Origin: Longispora albida DSM 44784 | GTDB lineage: Bacteria; Actinomycetota; Actinomycetes; Mycobacteriales; Micromonosporaceae | Length of the DNA stretch: 64,000 bases | Assembly (NCBI RefSeq): GCF_000379825.1 | Contig: NZ_KB903813.1 | Location: 383,332-447,331 of the forward strand | Direction: 5' to 3' | In this document: positions 22,125 through 31,882 of the stretch, one piece after another | How positions within the stretch are numbered: position 1 is the stretch's first letter | How the letters are laid out: each line of letters begins with the position of its first letter | Notes under the pieces: generated by a model | What the model saw: only the letters and a program-made list of their open reading frames with translations | What the model was told of the DNA's origin: nothing | Database searches by the model: none | Made by a program: the position numbers and the translations under genes

Positions 22125-22553
22125 ATGCCAGTTAAGGGCGACGCTCCAGCGCTTCCGGGCGCAAGGGCGGTTGCGCGCCACGTGCGCATCTCGCCGAGTA
22201 AGGCGCGGCGGGTGATCAACCTGGTCCGTGGCCTGCCTGCCAACCGGGCGCTCACGGTTCTCAAGTTCGCGCCGCAGGCTGCCAGCGAGCCGATCTACAA
22301 GGTGCTCGCCAGCGCGATCGCCAACGCCGAGAACAACGAGCGGCTTGACCCCGACTCGCTGCTCGTGGCTGAGGCTTTCGTGGACGAGGGTCCGACGCTG
22401 AAGCGGTTCCGGCCGCGGGCGCAGGGCCGGGCGTACCGGATCCGCAAGCGGACCTGCCACATCACGATCGTGGTGGAGAGCGTGCAGGCCGCGGCGCCGG
22501 TCAAGAAGGCCAAGGCCGCAGCGCCGGCTGCCGAGAAGGAGAGCGCGGAGTAA
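22125..22553 (+). CDS. rplV: 50S ribosomal protein L22
   Basis: L22 contributes a beta-hairpin to the exit tunnel next to L4. The 142-residue protein has the [20 protein letters not shown] start, the [20 protein letters not shown] hairpin, and an alanine/lysine-rich C-terminal tail (about 120-142) beyond the usual ~110-residue core. Such tails occur in actinobacterial L22. The stop overlaps the rpsC ATG by one base (TAATG). Confidence 0.97.
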   Translation: MPVKGDAPALPGARAVARHVRISPSKARRVINLVRGLPANRALTVLKFAPQAASEPIYKVLASAIANAENNERLDPDSLLVAEAFVDEGPTLKRFRPRAQGRAYRIRKRTCHITIVVESVQAAAPVKKAKAAAPAAEKESAE

Positions 22554-23377
22554 TGGGTCAGAAGGTTCACCCGCACGGGTTCCGTCTCGGCATCAGCACC
22601 GAGTACAAGTCGCGCTGGTACGCCGACAAGCTCTACAAGGACTACGTCGCGGAGGATGTCAAGATCCGCCGGATGATGTCCAAGGGCCTCGAGCGCGCGG
22701 GTATCTCCAAGGTGGACATCGAGCGCACCCGTGACCGGGTCCGCATCGACATCCACACCGCCCGTCCGGGCATCGTCATCGGCCGTAAGGGTGCCGAGGC
22801 CGACCGGATCCGTGGCGAGCTCGAGAAGCTGACCGGCAAGCAGGTCCAGCTGAACATCCTCGAGGTGAAGAACCCCGAGTCGGACGCGCAGCTGGTTGCC
22901 CAGGGCGTTGCCGAGCAGCTGTCCAGCCGGGTCTCCTTCCGTCGCGCCATGCGCAAGTCGATGCAGTCGGCGATGAAGAACCCGATGGTCAAGGGCATCC
23001 GGGTTCAGGTCTCCGGCCGTCTCGGCGGCGCCGAGATGAGCCGCACGGAGTTCTACCGTGAGGGTCGCGTGCCGCTGCACACGCTGCGGGCCGGCATCGA
23101 CTACGGCTTCTTCGAGGCCCGGACGACCTTCGGCCGGATCGGCGTGAAGGTCTGGATCTACAAGGGCGACCACATCGCCGGCCGCGAGCAGGTCGAGCAG
23201 GCGCCCACCGGCCGTCCGCGTCGCGAGCCCCGCTCGGACCGCCCCCGCCGGGGTGGCCGCTCGGGTGCGACCGGCACCACCGGGCACAGCACTGAGGCTG
23301 GCCGCGCTGTCGCAGCGGAGCTGGCCAGCGAGAACGCCGCCGGTGCCTCGGCACCGGTAGAGAACAAGGAGGGCTGA
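22553..23377 (+). CDS. rpsC: 30S ribosomal protein S3
   Basis: S3 lines the mRNA entry tunnel and helps unwind mRNA. The 274-residue protein has [14 protein letters not shown], a KH domain with [20 protein letters not shown] (about 65-95) and the S3 C-terminal domain ending about residue 215. A basic then small-residue tail of about 55 residues ([19 protein letters not shown]) extends it beyond the E. coli length of 233. Coupled to rplV. Confidence 0.97.
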   Translation: MGQKVHPHGFRLGISTEYKSRWYADKLYKDYVAEDVKIRRMMSKGLERAGISKVDIERTRDRVRIDIHTARPGIVIGRKGAEADRIRGELEKLTGKQVQLNILEVKNPESDAQLVAQGVAEQLSSRVSFRRAMRKSMQSAMKNPMVKGIRVQVSGRLGGAEMSRTEFYREGRVPLHTLRAGIDYGFFEARTTFGRIGVKVWIYKGDHIAGREQVEQAPTGRPRREPRSDRPRRGGRSGATGTTGHSTEAGRAVAAELASENAAGASAPVENKEG

Positions 23378-23381
23378 GCAG

Positions 23382-23807
23382 ATGTTGATGCCGCGTAAGC
23401 CCCCGAAGGGCTTCCGTAAGCCGCACAAGCCGAGCCGTTCCGGCGCGGCCAAGGGTGGCACCCGCGTTGTCTTCGGTGAGTTCGGCATCCAGGCTCTCGA
23501 GCCGGCGTACGTGACCAACCGGCAGATCGAGTCCGCTCGTATCGCCATGACCCGTCACATCAAGCGTGGCGGCAAGGTCTGGATCACGATCTTCCCGGAC
23601 CAGGCCATCACCAAGAAGCCTGCCGAGACCCGCATGGGTTCCGGTAAGGGTTCGCCGGAGTGGTGGGTCGCGAACGTCAAGCCGGGCCGGATCCTGTTCG
23701 AGATGGCGTTCCCGAACGAGGCGATCGCGCGTGAGGCCATGCGCCGCGCGATCCACAAGCTGCCGATGAAGTGCCGCATTGTTAAGCGCGAAGTGGGTGA
23801 GGCGTGA
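23382..23807 (+). CDS. rplP: 50S ribosomal protein L16
   Basis: L16 stabilises A-site tRNA near the peptidyl transferase centre. The 141-residue protein has the conserved [16 protein letters not shown] region (here [20 protein letters not shown]), [11 protein letters not shown] and [19 protein letters not shown]. The N-terminus [17 protein letters not shown] differs from the usual MLIPRRVKHRKQHH and resembles what I recall for Micromonosporaceae, which supports placement of the host there (inference). It overlaps rpmC by one base. Confidence 0.96.
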   Translation: MLMPRKPPKGFRKPHKPSRSGAAKGGTRVVFGEFGIQALEPAYVTNRQIESARIAMTRHIKRGGKVWITIFPDQAITKKPAETRMGSGKGSPEWWVANVKPGRILFEMAFPNEAIAREAMRRAIHKLPMKCRIVKREVGEA

Positions 23808-24040
23808 TGACGGCGGTGACGAAGGCTGCCGAGGTGCGTGAGGTCTCCGACGAGGAGCTGAAGACGCGCCTGGCCGAGGCGAAGGCCGAGCTGTTCAACC
23901 TGCGGGTTCAGGCCGCGACGGGGCAGCTGGACAACAACCGGCGCCTGAAGGTGGTCCGGCAGGAGATTGCCCGGATCTACACGATCATGCGTGAGCGCGA
24001 GCTGGGTCTGAGCGCCGCGCCGACCGAGGTGGCGTCATGA
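23807..24040 (+). CDS. rpmC: 50S ribosomal protein L29
   Basis: L29 lies beside L23 at the tunnel exit. The product has 77 residues from ATG 23807; a GTG at 23804 would add one residue. The core is [20 protein letters not shown] and the [20 protein letters not shown] helix. The ATG overlaps the rplP stop (TGATG), and its own stop overlaps rpsQ by four bases. Confidence 0.95.
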   Translation: MTAVTKAAEVREVSDEELKTRLAEAKAELFNLRVQAATGQLDNNRRLKVVRQEIARIYTIMRERELGLSAAPTEVAS

Positions 24041-24324
24041 GCGAGACCGTGAACGAGAACGTGGAGGCCGAGGCCCGCAACCGTCGCAAGACGCGTGAGG
24101 GCCTGGTCGTCAGCGACAAGATGGACAAGACCGTCACTGTGGCGGTCGAGGACCGCGTCAAGCACCCGCTGTACGGCAAGGTGCTGCGCCGGACCAGCAA
24201 GCTCAAGGCCCACGACGAGGCCAACGCCTGCGGCATCGGCGACCGTGTTCTCCTCATGGAGACCCGGCCGCTGTCCGCCACCAAGCGGTGGCGGGTCGTG
24301 GAGATCCTCGAGAAGGCCAAGTAA
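24037..24324 (+). CDS. rpsQ: 30S ribosomal protein S17
   Basis: S17 binds 16S rRNA early in 30S assembly. The 95-residue protein has the OB-fold core [20 protein letters not shown] and [19 protein letters not shown] C-terminus ([20 protein letters not shown]). A 16-residue acidic N-terminal extension precedes the core. ATGA overlap with rpmC. It ends the S10 operon; a 69-bp gap precedes rplN. Confidence 0.97.
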   Translation: MSETVNENVEAEARNRRKTREGLVVSDKMDKTVTVAVEDRVKHPLYGKVLRRTSKLKAHDEANACGIGDRVLLMETRPLSATKRWRVVEILEKAK

Positions 24325-24393
24325 GTAACCGGCTAGTTCCGCCAGGCTCTAGCCCGAGCAGGGTAGAGAACCGGCGAGACAACAGGAGTTGAC

Positions 24394-24762
24394 GTGATCC
24401 AGCAGGAGTCGCGACTGCGCGTCGCCGACAACACCGGTGCCAGGGAGATCCTGTGCATCCGTGTTCTCGGCGGCTCCGGTCGGCGCTACGCGAGCATCGG
24501 CGACGTCATCGTGGCCACCGTCAAGGACGCGATCCCCGCGGCCGGCGTGAAGAAGGGCGACGTCGTCAAGGCGGTCGTCGTTCGCACGGCCAAGGAGAGG
24601 CGCCGCCCGGACGGCTCGTACATCCGCTTCGACGAGAACGCGGCCGTCATCATCAAGGATGGTGGCGACCCCCGCGGTACGCGTATCTTCGGCCCGGTCG
24701 GCCGTGAGCTGCGCGACAAGCGGTTTATGAAGATCGTTAGCCTCGCACCGGAGGTGTTGTAG
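24394..24762 (+). CDS. rplN: 50S ribosomal protein L14
   Basis: L14 lies at the subunit interface and contacts RsfS. The 122-residue protein starts at GTG after ACAGGAG and reads [20 protein letters not shown], with [20 protein letters not shown]. Standard first gene of the spc cluster. No clear promoter was seen in the 69-bp gap, so it may be read from the S10 operon. Confidence 0.98.
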   Translation: MIQQESRLRVADNTGAREILCIRVLGGSGRRYASIGDVIVATVKDAIPAAGVKKGDVVKAVVVRTAKERRRPDGSYIRFDENAAVIIKDGGDPRGTRIFGPVGRELRDKRFMKIVSLAPEVL

Positions 24763-24765
24763 GCC

Positions 24766-25080
24766 ATGAAGATCAAAAAGGGCGACAAGGTCATCGTTCT
24801 GGCCGGCAAGGACAAGGGCGTCACGGGCAAGGTCATCGCGGCCTACCCGAAGCTCGACAAGGTCCTGGTCGAGGGCGTGAACCGGGTCAAGAAGCACACC
24901 AGCATCCGCACCACCCAGCGTGGCGCGAAGACCGGTGGCATCATCACCCAGGAGGCCCCGATCCACGTGAGCAACGTGGCGGTGGTCGACAGCGACAACA
25001 AGCCGACCCGCATCGGTTACCGGATCGACGAGTCCGGTGCCAAGGTCCGGATCGCACGCAGCAACGGTAAGGACCTGTGA
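24766..25080 (+). CDS. rplX: 50S ribosomal protein L24
   Basis: L24 initiates 50S assembly and sits near the tunnel exit. The 104-residue protein has the KOW motif ([20 protein letters not shown]) and [11 protein letters not shown]. It lies 3 bp after rplN and its stop overlaps the rplE start as TGATG. Confidence 0.97.
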   Translation: MKIKKGDKVIVLAGKDKGVTGKVIAAYPKLDKVLVEGVNRVKKHTSIRTTQRGAKTGGIITQEAPIHVSNVAVVDSDNKPTRIGYRIDESGAKVRIARSNGKDL

Positions 25081-25643
25081 TGACGACGGCTGAGAAGGTG
25101 GCGCCGCGCCTCAAGACGCGGTACCGCGAAGAGGTGAAGGCCGGGCTGCAGGAGCAGTTCAGCTACGCCAACCCGATGCTGATCCCCGGCCTGGTCAAGG
25201 TCGTCGTGAACATGGGTGTCGGCGACGCGGCCCGCGACGCCAAGCTCATCGAGGGCGCCCTGCGCGACCTCACCACGATCACCGGCCAGAAGCCGCAGGT
25301 TCGTAAGGCCACCAAGTCCATCGCGCAGTTCAAGCTGCGTGAGGGCATGCCGATCGGCGCCAAGGTGACCCTGCGCGGCGACCGGATGTGGGAGTTCCTG
25401 GACCGGCTGCTGTCCATCTCGCTGCCGCGTATCCGCGACTTCCGTGGCCTCGACGGCCGCAAGCTCGACGGTAACGGCAACTACACGTTCGGCCTGTCCG
25501 AGCAGTCGACCTTCCACGAGATCGACCAGGACAAGATCGACCGCGTCCGGGGTATGGACATCACCGTGGTCACCACCGCGAAGACCGACGACGAGGGCCG
25601 GGTGCTGCTCAAGCTCCTGGGCTTCCCGTTCAAGGAGAACTAA
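25080..25643 (+). CDS. rplE: 50S ribosomal protein L5
   Basis: L5 binds 5S rRNA and makes intersubunit bridge B1b. The 187-residue protein has [20 protein letters not shown], the [20 protein letters not shown] block, and the ending [22 protein letters not shown] 25080 overlaps the rplX stop; GTG 25077 is possible. The stop overlaps rpsZ by one base. Confidence 0.97.
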   Translation: MTTAEKVAPRLKTRYREEVKAGLQEQFSYANPMLIPGLVKVVVNMGVGDAARDAKLIEGALRDLTTITGQKPQVRKATKSIAQFKLREGMPIGAKVTLRGDRMWEFLDRLLSISLPRIRDFRGLDGRKLDGNGNYTFGLSEQSTFHEIDQDKIDRVRGMDITVVTTAKTDDEGRVLLKLLGFPFKEN

Positions 25644-25828
25644 TGGCTAAGAAGGCGCTGATTCTCAAGGCGGCGGCGAAGCCGAAGTTCGCGGTCCGCG
25701 CGTACACCCGCTGCCAGCGGTGCGGCCGGCCGAAGGCCGTGTACCGCAAGTTCGGCCTGTGCCGGGTGTGCATCCGGGAGATGGCCCACCGTGGCGAGCT
25801 CCCCGGCGTGACCAAGGCCTCCTGGTAA
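25643..25828 (+). CDS. rpsZ: 30S ribosomal protein S14, zinc-binding type
   Basis: This is the 61-residue zinc-binding (C+) S14. Four cysteines, Cys24, Cys27, Cys40 and Cys43, form the CxxC-12-CxxC zinc site (CQRCGRP and CRVC). Actinobacteria often also have a zinc-free S14 induced under zinc starvation; none is in this window. It starts with a TAATG overlap with rplE. An 86-bp gap precedes rpsH. Confidence 0.97.
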   Translation: MAKKALILKAAAKPKFAVRAYTRCQRCGRPKAVYRKFGLCRVCIREMAHRGELPGVTKASW

Positions 25829-25914
25829 CCGATCTACTTAGCCACTGCGCTTCGCCGTAGGCCCGGCAGGGGAGACCCGGTGGGAACCGCGGCGAGAAAG
25901 GCTGATTTAAACCG

Positions 25915-26322
25915 ATGACGATGACCGACCCGATCGCAGACATGCTCACGCGTCTGCGCAACGCCAACCAGGCGTACCACGACCAGGTGAAAATGCCCTA
26001 CTCGAAGATCAAGGCGAACATCGCCGAGGTCCTCAAGGCCGAGGGCTACATCACCGGTTGGGTCGTCGAGGAGCCCGCTGAGGGCGCCGTTGGCCGCACG
26101 CTCCTGGTGGAGCTGAAGTTCGGCCAGAACCGGGAGCGGAGCCTCGCAGGCATCCGCCGCGTGTCCAAGCCCGGTCTCCGGGTGTACGCCAAGTCCCCCG
26201 AGCTTCCTCGGGTGCTCGGCGGCCTGGGCGTTGCGATCATCTCGACGTCACAGGGACTGCTCACCGACCGGCAGGCCCGCAAGCGAGGGGTGGGCGGGGA
26301 AGTCCTCGCCTACGTCTGGTAA
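25915..26322 (+). CDS. rpsH: 30S ribosomal protein S8
   Basis: S8 binds the central domain of 16S rRNA and in E. coli represses the spc operon. The 135-residue protein starts [19 protein letters not shown] and ends with the conserved [23 protein letters not shown] 25915 is preferred over ATG 25921 because the MTMTDP start is usual in actinobacteria. GAAAGG lies about 13 bp upstream. Confidence 0.97.
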   Translation: MTMTDPIADMLTRLRNANQAYHDQVKMPYSKIKANIAEVLKAEGYITGWVVEEPAEGAVGRTLLVELKFGQNRERSLAGIRRVSKPGLRVYAKSPELPRVLGGLGVAIISTSQGLLTDRQARKRGVGGEVLAYVW

Positions 26323-26334
26323 GGGGCACAGACA

Positions 26335-26877
26335 ATGTCGCGTATTGGGCGTAAGCCGATTGACGTCCCCTCCGGGGTGGACATCACCATCGACGGTCAG
26401 ACCGTCAAGGTGAAGGGCCCGAAGGGCTCACTGGAGCACACCCTCGCCGAGCCGATCACGGCTGAGCGCGAGGACAACGGCCAGATCTCGGTGATCCGGC
26501 CCAACGACGAGCGCAAGGCCAAGGAGCTGCACGGGCTGTCCCGTACGCTCGTGGCCAACATGATCGTCGGGGTCACCACCGGGTACAAGAAGACCCTGGA
26601 AATTCAGGGCACCGGTTACCGCGTGACGGCCAAGGGCTCGGACCTGGAGTTCGCTCTGGGCTTCTCGCACCCGGTCGTCGTCGCCGCACCGCAGGGGATC
26701 ACCTTCGCGGTGGAGAAGCCGACCATCTTCTCTGTCGAGGGCATCGACAAGCAGCAGGTCGGCGAGGTGGCCGCGAACATCCGGAAGATCCGCCCGCCGG
26801 AGCCGTACAAGGGCAAGGGTGTGCGGTACCAGGGTGAGAACGTCCGCCGCAAGGCTGGAAAGGCAGGTAAGAAGTGA
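26335..26877 (+). CDS. rplF: 50S ribosomal protein L6
   Basis: L6 sits near the sarcin-ricin loop and helps late 50S assembly. The 180-residue protein has two repeated domains and the signature [20 protein letters not shown] at its C-terminus. ATG start; it lies 12 bp after rpsH. The stop overlaps the rplR GTG start by four bases. Confidence 0.97.
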   Translation: MSRIGRKPIDVPSGVDITIDGQTVKVKGPKGSLEHTLAEPITAEREDNGQISVIRPNDERKAKELHGLSRTLVANMIVGVTTGYKKTLEIQGTGYRVTAKGSDLEFALGFSHPVVVAAPQGITFAVEKPTIFSVEGIDKQQVGEVAANIRKIRPPEPYKGKGVRYQGENVRRKAGKAGKK

Positions 26878-27269
26878 CGGCCTCGCTGCTCAAGCGCCGC
26901 AACGGTGGTGGCATCAGTGCCACTCGCCGGGTCGCCCGCGCGCGCCGGCACTTCCGGGTGCGCAAGAACGTCAACGGCACCGCCGAGCGTCCTCGCCTGG
27001 TGGTCACCCGTTCGCTGCGGCACATCGTCGCCCAGATCGTCGACGACACCAAGGGTGTCACCGTGGCTTCGGCCTCGACGATCGAGGCTTCGCTGCGTAC
27101 CGCTGAGGGCAGCAAGAGCGCCCTCGCCACCCAGGTCGGTACTCTGGTCGCCGAGCGCGCCAAGGCTGCCGGCATCACCAAGGTCGTCTTCGACCGCGGT
27201 GGCGACCGGTACACGGGCCGCATCGCGGCTCTGGCCGACGCCGCCCGTGAAGCCGGGCTCGAGTTCTAA
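26874..27269 (+). CDS. rplR: 50S ribosomal protein L18
   Basis: L18 delivers 5S rRNA into the 50S subunit. The protein has 131 residues, slightly over the usual ~120, with the extra length at the N-terminus. [20 protein letters not shown] and the ending [20 protein letters not shown] are diagnostic. GTG start overlapping the rplF stop. Confidence 0.97.
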   Translation: MTASLLKRRNGGGISATRRVARARRHFRVRKNVNGTAERPRLVVTRSLRHIVAQIVDDTKGVTVASASTIEASLRTAEGSKSALATQVGTLVAERAKAAGITKVVFDRGGDRYTGRIAALADAAREAGLEF

Positions 27270-27295
27270 CTCGTCACGAGAGGTAGGAGAAGCTG

Positions 27296-27931
27296 ATGGC
27301 AGGTCCACAGCGCCGTGGCGGGGGTTCGGGTACCGCTGGCACGGGTAACGAGGGTGGTGGCCAGGGCAACCGTCGTGACAATCGTCGCGAGGGTGGCCGG
27401 GGCCAGGCCCAGGAGAAGACGCCGCACCTGGAGCGCGTGGTTGCGATCAACCGCGTCGCGAAGGTTGTGAAGGGTGGTCGTCGGTTCAGCTTCACCGCGC
27501 TGGTCGTGGTGGGCGACGGCGACGGCACCGTTGGCGTCGGTTACGGCAAGGCCAAGGAGGTGCCCGCGGCGATCGCCAAGGGTGTCGAGGAGGCCAAGAA
27601 GCACTTCTTCAAGGTGCCGCGGATCGCTTCCACGATCCCGCACCCGGTCGAGGGCGAGGACGCCGCTGGTGTCGTGCTCCTGAAGCCGGCCAGCCCCGGT
27701 ACCGGTGTTATCGCCGGTGGCCCGGTGCGTGCCGTGCTGGAGTGCGTCGGTATCCACGACGTGCTGTCCAAGAGCAAGGGCTCGTCGAACGCGATCAACA
27801 TCGTGCACGCGACGGTCGCTGCTCTGAAGATGCTGGAATCGCCGGAGCAGGTCGCGGCTCGCCGTGGTCTTCCGGTCGAGGATGTCGCGCCGGCCGCCAT
27901 GCTGCGGGCGCGTGCGGCTGTGGGGGCATGA
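27296..27931 (+). CDS. rpsE: 30S ribosomal protein S5
   Basis: S5 lines the mRNA channel and affects decoding fidelity. The 211-residue protein has a glycine/arginine-rich N-terminal extension of about 45 residues, then [20 protein letters not shown], the double-stranded RNA-binding-like S5 domain, and [20 protein letters not shown]. Actinobacterial S5 proteins carry such extensions. ATG start after AGGTAGGAGAAG. rpmD starts one base after its stop. Confidence 0.97.
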   Translation: MAGPQRRGGGSGTAGTGNEGGGQGNRRDNRREGGRGQAQEKTPHLERVVAINRVAKVVKGGRRFSFTALVVVGDGDGTVGVGYGKAKEVPAAIAKGVEEAKKHFFKVPRIASTIPHPVEGEDAAGVVLLKPASPGTGVIAGGPVRAVLECVGIHDVLSKSKGSSNAINIVHATVAALKMLESPEQVAARRGLPVEDVAPAAMLRARAAVGA

Positions 27932-27932
27932 G

Positions 27933-28115
27933 ATGGCACGCCTGAAGGTCACCCAGCTCCGGTCCGGGATCGGTGGCAAGCAGAACCAGCGTGAGACGCT
28001 GCGGACGCTTGGCCTGAAGCGGATCAACGATGAGGTGGTCAAAGAGGATCGTCCCGAGATCCGGGGCATGATCAACACCGTCCGTCACCTCGTCAAGGTT
28101 GAGGAGGTCGAGTAA
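27933..28115 (+). CDS. rpmD: 50S ribosomal protein L30
   Basis: L30 is a small 23S rRNA-binding protein. The product is 60 residues from ATG 27933 ([19 protein letters not shown]), with [20 protein letters not shown]. The open frame extends upstream into rpsE, but the family starts here. It is almost abutting rpsE and 2 bp from rplO. Confidence 0.96.
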   Translation: MARLKVTQLRSGIGGKQNQRETLRTLGLKRINDEVVKEDRPEIRGMINTVRHLVKVEEVE

Positions 28116-28117
28116 CG

Positions 28118-28561
28118 ATGACGATCAAGATCCACCACCTGCGCCCCGCTCCGGGTGCCAAGACCGACAAGACCCGTGTGGGTCGCGGTGAGGGCTCGAA
28201 GGGTAAGACCGCTGGTCGCGGTACGAAGGGCACCAAGGCCCGTCGTTCCATGCACGAGTGGTTCGAGTCCGGTAACGTCCCGCTGCACATGCGGCTGCCG
28301 AAGCTCAAGGGCTTCAAGAACAAGTTCCGGGTCGAGTTCCAGGTGGTCAACCTGGGCCGTCTCGCCGAGCTGTTCCCGAACGGCGGCAGCATCGGCCCGG
28401 TCGAGCTGGTCAAGGCCGGCGCGGTCCGCAAGGGCCAGCTCATCAAGGTGCTCGGCACCGGTGAGCTCGATGGCGTGAAGCTCGACGTCACGGCGAACGC
28501 GTTCAGCGGTTCCGCCAAGGCGAAGATCGAGGCCGCTGGCGGCTCGGTCACCGAGCTGTAA
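28118..28561 (+). CDS. rplO: 50S ribosomal protein L15
   Basis: L15 binds 23S rRNA late in assembly. The 147-residue protein has the glycine-rich basic N-terminal arm ([20 protein letters not shown]) and the C-terminal fold ending [16 protein letters not shown] start 2 bp after rpmD. It is the last ribosomal gene before secY; a 302-bp noncoding region follows. Confidence 0.97.
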   Translation: MTIKIHHLRPAPGAKTDKTRVGRGEGSKGKTAGRGTKGTKARRSMHEWFESGNVPLHMRLPKLKGFKNKFRVEFQVVNLGRLAELFPNGGSIGPVELVKAGAVRKGQLIKVLGTGELDGVKLDVTANAFSGSAKAKIEAAGGSVTEL

Positions 28562-28863
28562 CGAGTTGCGGCTGGGCCCTGTCCACAGTTCGCGTTTCCC
28601 AGCAAAATGGGGAACGTTCTGAGGACAGGGTCCGCTCTCGCTTGGGGGTCTTTCCGGCTCGCCGGACGGCCGCTGTTTCTCCCACCGCGTAACAGTTCTC
28701 TGGACGGCCCCCCTGACCGGAAGGGGCTTGTCCTGTTAGAGTCCGGTCGCAGCTAGGCTTTACACCTCAAAGGCTTTACACCCCCCAACCGGTGGTGCCC
28801 GCCCGGGTGCTACCTCACAGGCTTCAGGCCACCCCCCGTGGCCGTTGGCGCAGGAGGAAGTCG
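28562..28863 (+). promoter_or_regulatory. rplO-secY intergenic region: hairpin, secY promoter, direct repeats
   Basis: No gene in these 302 bases. CCCTGTCC near 28577 and GGACAGGG near 28625 close a long stem with an inner CGTTTCCC / GGGGAACG hairpin, likely terminating or attenuating spc transcripts. CTGACC (28713-28718), 18 bp, TAGAGT (28737-28742) is a good promoter for secY-adk-map. Downstream is a 12-bp direct repeat, AGGCTTTACACC, at 28755-28766 and 28771-28782. An AGGAGG ribosome site is at 28852-28857. Confidence 0.5.
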
Positions 28864-30195
28864 TTGCTCTCCGCATTTTTCAGTGCGTTCCGCACGCCTG
28901 ACCTGCGCAAGAAGATCCTCTTCACGCTCTTCATCGTCGCGGTCTACCGCCTCGGTGCCACGATTCCGAGCCCCGGCGTCTCCTACGGGAACGTGCAGCG
29001 GTGCATGGACATCCTTCAGGGCGGCGAGAACAACCAGGTCTTCACCCTGCTGAACCTGTTCTCCGGGGGTGCTCTCCTCCAGCTCACCGTGTTCGCGCTG
29101 GGCATCATGCCCTACATCACGGCGAGCATCATCCTCCAGCTGCTCACCGTGGTCATCCCGCGGCTTGAGCAGCTGAAGAAGGAGGGGCAGGCCGGCCAGG
29201 CGAAGATCACGCAGTACACGCGGTACCTGACGCTGGGCCTCGCGGTCCTCCAGGCTTCCGGCTTCGTGGCCCTCGCCCGCTCCGGCCAGCTCTTCAACAA
29301 CCAGTGCACCGCGCCGGACCAGCAGGCCATCCCGGAGAGCACGATGCTCCCGATGTGGCTGACGCTGACCGCGCTGGTGATCACCATGACCGCCGGTACC
29401 GGTGTGATCATGTGGCTGGGTGAGATGGTCACCGACCGCGGCGTCGGTAACGGCATGTCCGTCCTCATCTTCACCTCGATCGCTGCCCGGCTGCCCAGCG
29501 AGGGCTGGCAGATCTGGCAGAAGAGCAAGGGCATCTTCGCCCTGGTCATGATCATTGGTGTCGTCATCATCGGCCTGGTGGTCTTCATCGAGCAGGCGCA
29601 GCGTCGCGTCCCGGTGCAGTACGCCAAGCGGATGGTCGGCCGCCGGATGTACGGCGGTACCTCGACCTACATCCCGCTGAAGGTCAACCAGGCCGGCGTC
29701 ATCCCGGTCATCTTCGCCTCCTCCCTGCTGTACCTGCCGACGCTCGGCCTGCAGCTGTTCGAGGCGGACAAGATGCCGAAGTGGGCCGTCTGGATCCAGA
29801 ACAACATCGTGCAGCAGCAGAGCCCGTGGCACATCGGGATCTACTTCGCGATGATCATCTTCTTCACGTACTTCTACGTCGCGATCACGTTCAACCCGAC
29901 CGAGGTCGCGGACAACATGAAGAAGTACGGCGGCTTCATCCCGGGTATCCGCCCGGGTAAGCCGACCGCCGAGTACCTGGACTTCATCCTGAGCCGGATC
30001 ACGCTGCCGGGTGCGCTGTACCTGGGCATCATCGCGGTCCTGCCGAACCTGTTCATGGACCTGGTGGGCGGCAACCTGCAGAACTTCCCGTTCGGTGGTA
30101 CAGCCGTGCTGATCATCGTCGGTGTGGGCCTGGAGACGGTCAAGCAGATCGAGAGCCAGCTCATGCAGCGCAACTACGAAGGATTCCTGCGGTAG
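28864..30195 (+). CDS. secY: Preprotein translocase subunit SecY
   Basis: SecY is the channel of the Sec translocon, with ten membrane helices. The start is TTG 28864, six bases after AGGAGG, giving 443 residues beginning LLSAFFSAFRTPDLRKKILF; the frame is open further upstream, but that would add an atypical basic N-terminus. The plug region after PSPGVSYGNV, the helix-7 to -8 cytoplasmic loop (YAKRMVGRRMYGG) and the C-terminal ESQLMQRNYEGFLR are all present. It has its own promoter and is followed by adk after 34 bp. Confidence 0.96.
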   Translation: MLSAFFSAFRTPDLRKKILFTLFIVAVYRLGATIPSPGVSYGNVQRCMDILQGGENNQVFTLLNLFSGGALLQLTVFALGIMPYITASIILQLLTVVIPRLEQLKKEGQAGQAKITQYTRYLTLGLAVLQASGFVALARSGQLFNNQCTAPDQQAIPESTMLPMWLTLTALVITMTAGTGVIMWLGEMVTDRGVGNGMSVLIFTSIAARLPSEGWQIWQKSKGIFALVMIIGVVIIGLVVFIEQAQRRVPVQYAKRMVGRRMYGGTSTYIPLKVNQAGVIPVIFASSLLYLPTLGLQLFEADKMPKWAVWIQNNIVQQQSPWHIGIYFAMIIFFTYFYVAITFNPTEVADNMKKYGGFIPGIRPGKPTAEYLDFILSRITLPGALYLGIIAVLPNLFMDLVGGNLQNFPFGGTAVLIIVGVGLETVKQIESQLMQRNYEGFLR

Positions 30196-30229
30196 TGGCG
30201 CGGGGTAAGTGCAGTGAGGTGGCAGTCGC

Positions 30230-30883
30230 GTGAGACTTGTACTAGTCGGGCCCCCGGGCGCCGGTAAGGGCACCCAGGCAGAGTTCATCGCGGCGCATCT
30301 GTCGGTGCCGAAGATCTCGACCGGGGACATCTTCCGGGCGAACGTCTCGCAGGGCACCCCGCTCGGTGTCGAGGCCAAGCGGTACATGGACGCTGGCGGC
30401 CTCGTCCCGGACGAGGTCACCATCAACATGGTCCGTGACCGGCTGGCCGAGGCGGACGCCGCGGACGGGTTCCTGCTCGACGGGTTCCCCCGGACGGTGC
30501 CGCAGGCCGTGGCGCTGGACAAGATCGTGGCCGACATGGGCGCAGCCCTGGACGTCGTGCTGGAGCTCGTCGTGGACAACGACGAGGTGGTCCGGCGGCT
30601 GGCTGGCCGGCGTAACTGCCGCAGCTGCAAGAAGATCTGGCACGTCGAGTTCGACGCGACGGTGAAGCCCGGTGTCTGCGACAACTGCGGCGGCGAGCTG
30701 TACCAGCGTGACGACGACAAGCCGGAGACGATCGAGGAGCGGCTGCGGGTGTACGCCCGGGACACCGCGCCACTGGTCGACTTCTACGGCGCGCAGGGCA
30801 AGCTGGTGGGCATCGACGCGACCGGCACCGTGGAGGACATCACGATCCGGGCGATCGACGCGCTGCGCTCCTACGGGAGCTAG
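30230..30883 (+). CDS. adk: Adenylate kinase
   Basis: Catalyses ATP + AMP = 2 ADP. The 217-residue protein starts at GTG with the P-loop [16 protein letters not shown], then the AMP-binding LDGFPRT motif. The long LID domain has a zinc site, CRSC (about 127-130) and CDNC (about 148-151), as in the long-form zinc-containing adenylate kinases of Gram-positives. It lies in the classical secY-adk-map order. Confidence 0.97.
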   Translation: MRLVLVGPPGAGKGTQAEFIAAHLSVPKISTGDIFRANVSQGTPLGVEAKRYMDAGGLVPDEVTINMVRDRLAEADAADGFLLDGFPRTVPQAVALDKIVADMGAALDVVLELVVDNDEVVRRLAGRRNCRSCKKIWHVEFDATVKPGVCDNCGGELYQRDDDKPETIEERLRVYARDTAPLVDFYGAQGKLVGIDATGTVEDITIRAIDALRSYGS

Positions 30884-30930
30884 TCCCCGCACACGACGGG
30901 GAGCAAGAGAGCCTAGGGAGCTGAGCAGGT

Positions 30931-31749
30931 TTGTACGGGGACGAGATCGAATACAAGACCCCGGAGCAGTTCCGCAAGATGCGGGTCGCGGGGCTGCTGG
31001 TGGCCGACACCCTGGCGAAGCTGCGGGCGGCGGTCCGGCCGGGCATCTCGACGGGTGAGCTCGACGAGCTGGCCGAGGAGAACATCCGCTCGCAGGGCGG
31101 CATCCCCTCGTTCAAGGGCTACCACGGTTTCCCGGCCACGATCTGCGCCTCGGTGAACGAGCAGGTCGTCCACGGCATCCCGCGCAAGACGCAGGTGCTG
31201 AAGGACGGCGACCTGATCTCGATCGACTGCGGCGCCATTGTGGACGGCTGGCACGGCGACTCGGCGATCACGGTCCCGGTCGGCGAGGTCCGGCCGGAGC
31301 TGCTCACCATGATCGAGGCCGCCGAGGCCGGCATGTGGGCTGGCATCGCCGCGGCGAAGGACGGTGGCCGGCTCTCCGACATCGGGCACGCCGTCGAGAC
31401 GGGCGTCCGCACCGTCGGTAAGTACGGCACCGTGCGCGGTTACGGCGGCCACGGCATCGGCACCGAGATGCACCAGGACCCGCACGTGCACAACTACGGC
31501 CGTCCGGGCCGGGGTCCGGCGCTCAAGGCCGGGATGGCGCTGGCGATCGAGCCCATGATCACGGAGGGTTCGGCGAAGGTCGTCGAGCTGAACGACGGCT
31601 GGACCGTCGTCACCAAGGACGCCTCGATGGCCGTGCACGTCGAGCACAGCATCGCCATCCTCGAAGACGGCGTGTGGGTGCTGACGGCCGCTGACGGTGG
31701 CGCCAGCCGCCTGCCCGCCGAGCTGCTGAGTGCCGCGGCTCGCGCCTAA
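30931..31749 (+). CDS. map: Methionine aminopeptidase, type I
   Basis: Removes the initiator methionine from nascent proteins. The 272-residue protein has the metal ligands of the M24A family: two Asp in SIDCGAIVDGWHGDSAI, His in GYGGHGIGTEMHQDP, Glu in LAIEPMITEG and Glu in VEHSIAI. It lacks an N-terminal zinc-finger extension. The start is most likely TTG 30931 (MYGDEIEYKTPEQF), with GGGAGCTGAGCAGG upstream. It ends the secY-adk-map operon; a large palindrome follows. Confidence 0.95.
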   Translation: MYGDEIEYKTPEQFRKMRVAGLLVADTLAKLRAAVRPGISTGELDELAEENIRSQGGIPSFKGYHGFPATICASVNEQVVHGIPRKTQVLKDGDLISIDCGAIVDGWHGDSAITVPVGEVRPELLTMIEAAEAGMWAGIAAAKDGGRLSDIGHAVETGVRTVGKYGTVRGYGGHGIGTEMHQDPHVHNYGRPGRGPALKAGMALAIEPMITEGSAKVVELNDGWTVVTKDASMAVHVEHSIAILEDGVWVLTAADGGASRLPAELLSAAARA

Positions 31750-31791
31750 CCCTCTTTCTCTGGTACCTGCGACGGTACCGGCTGCTGACGC

Positions 31792-31839
31792 ATCGTGGGA
31801 CCCCTCATGTCGTGATAGCAGCATGAGGGGTCCCACGAT
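31792..31839. repeat. Dispersed palindrome, copy 1
   Basis: An 18-bp perfect inverted repeat (31792-31809 / 31822-31839) around a 12-nt loop. Its core GTGGGACCCCTCATG and loop recur in reverse orientation at 59136-59177, with only two loop differences. It follows map by 42 bp and can serve as a transcription terminator, but the conserved loop and flanks suggest a dispersed repeat family. Confidence 0.75.
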
Positions 31840-31882
31840 CATGGGGTGGCGGTAACCCGTCCCGCGCGGGCAGGATCGCGGG

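Noticed and set aside
28810..30765. A 651-codon minus-strand frame across secY and adk
   Set aside because: Shadow frame of secY and adk; composition is unlike any protein family.
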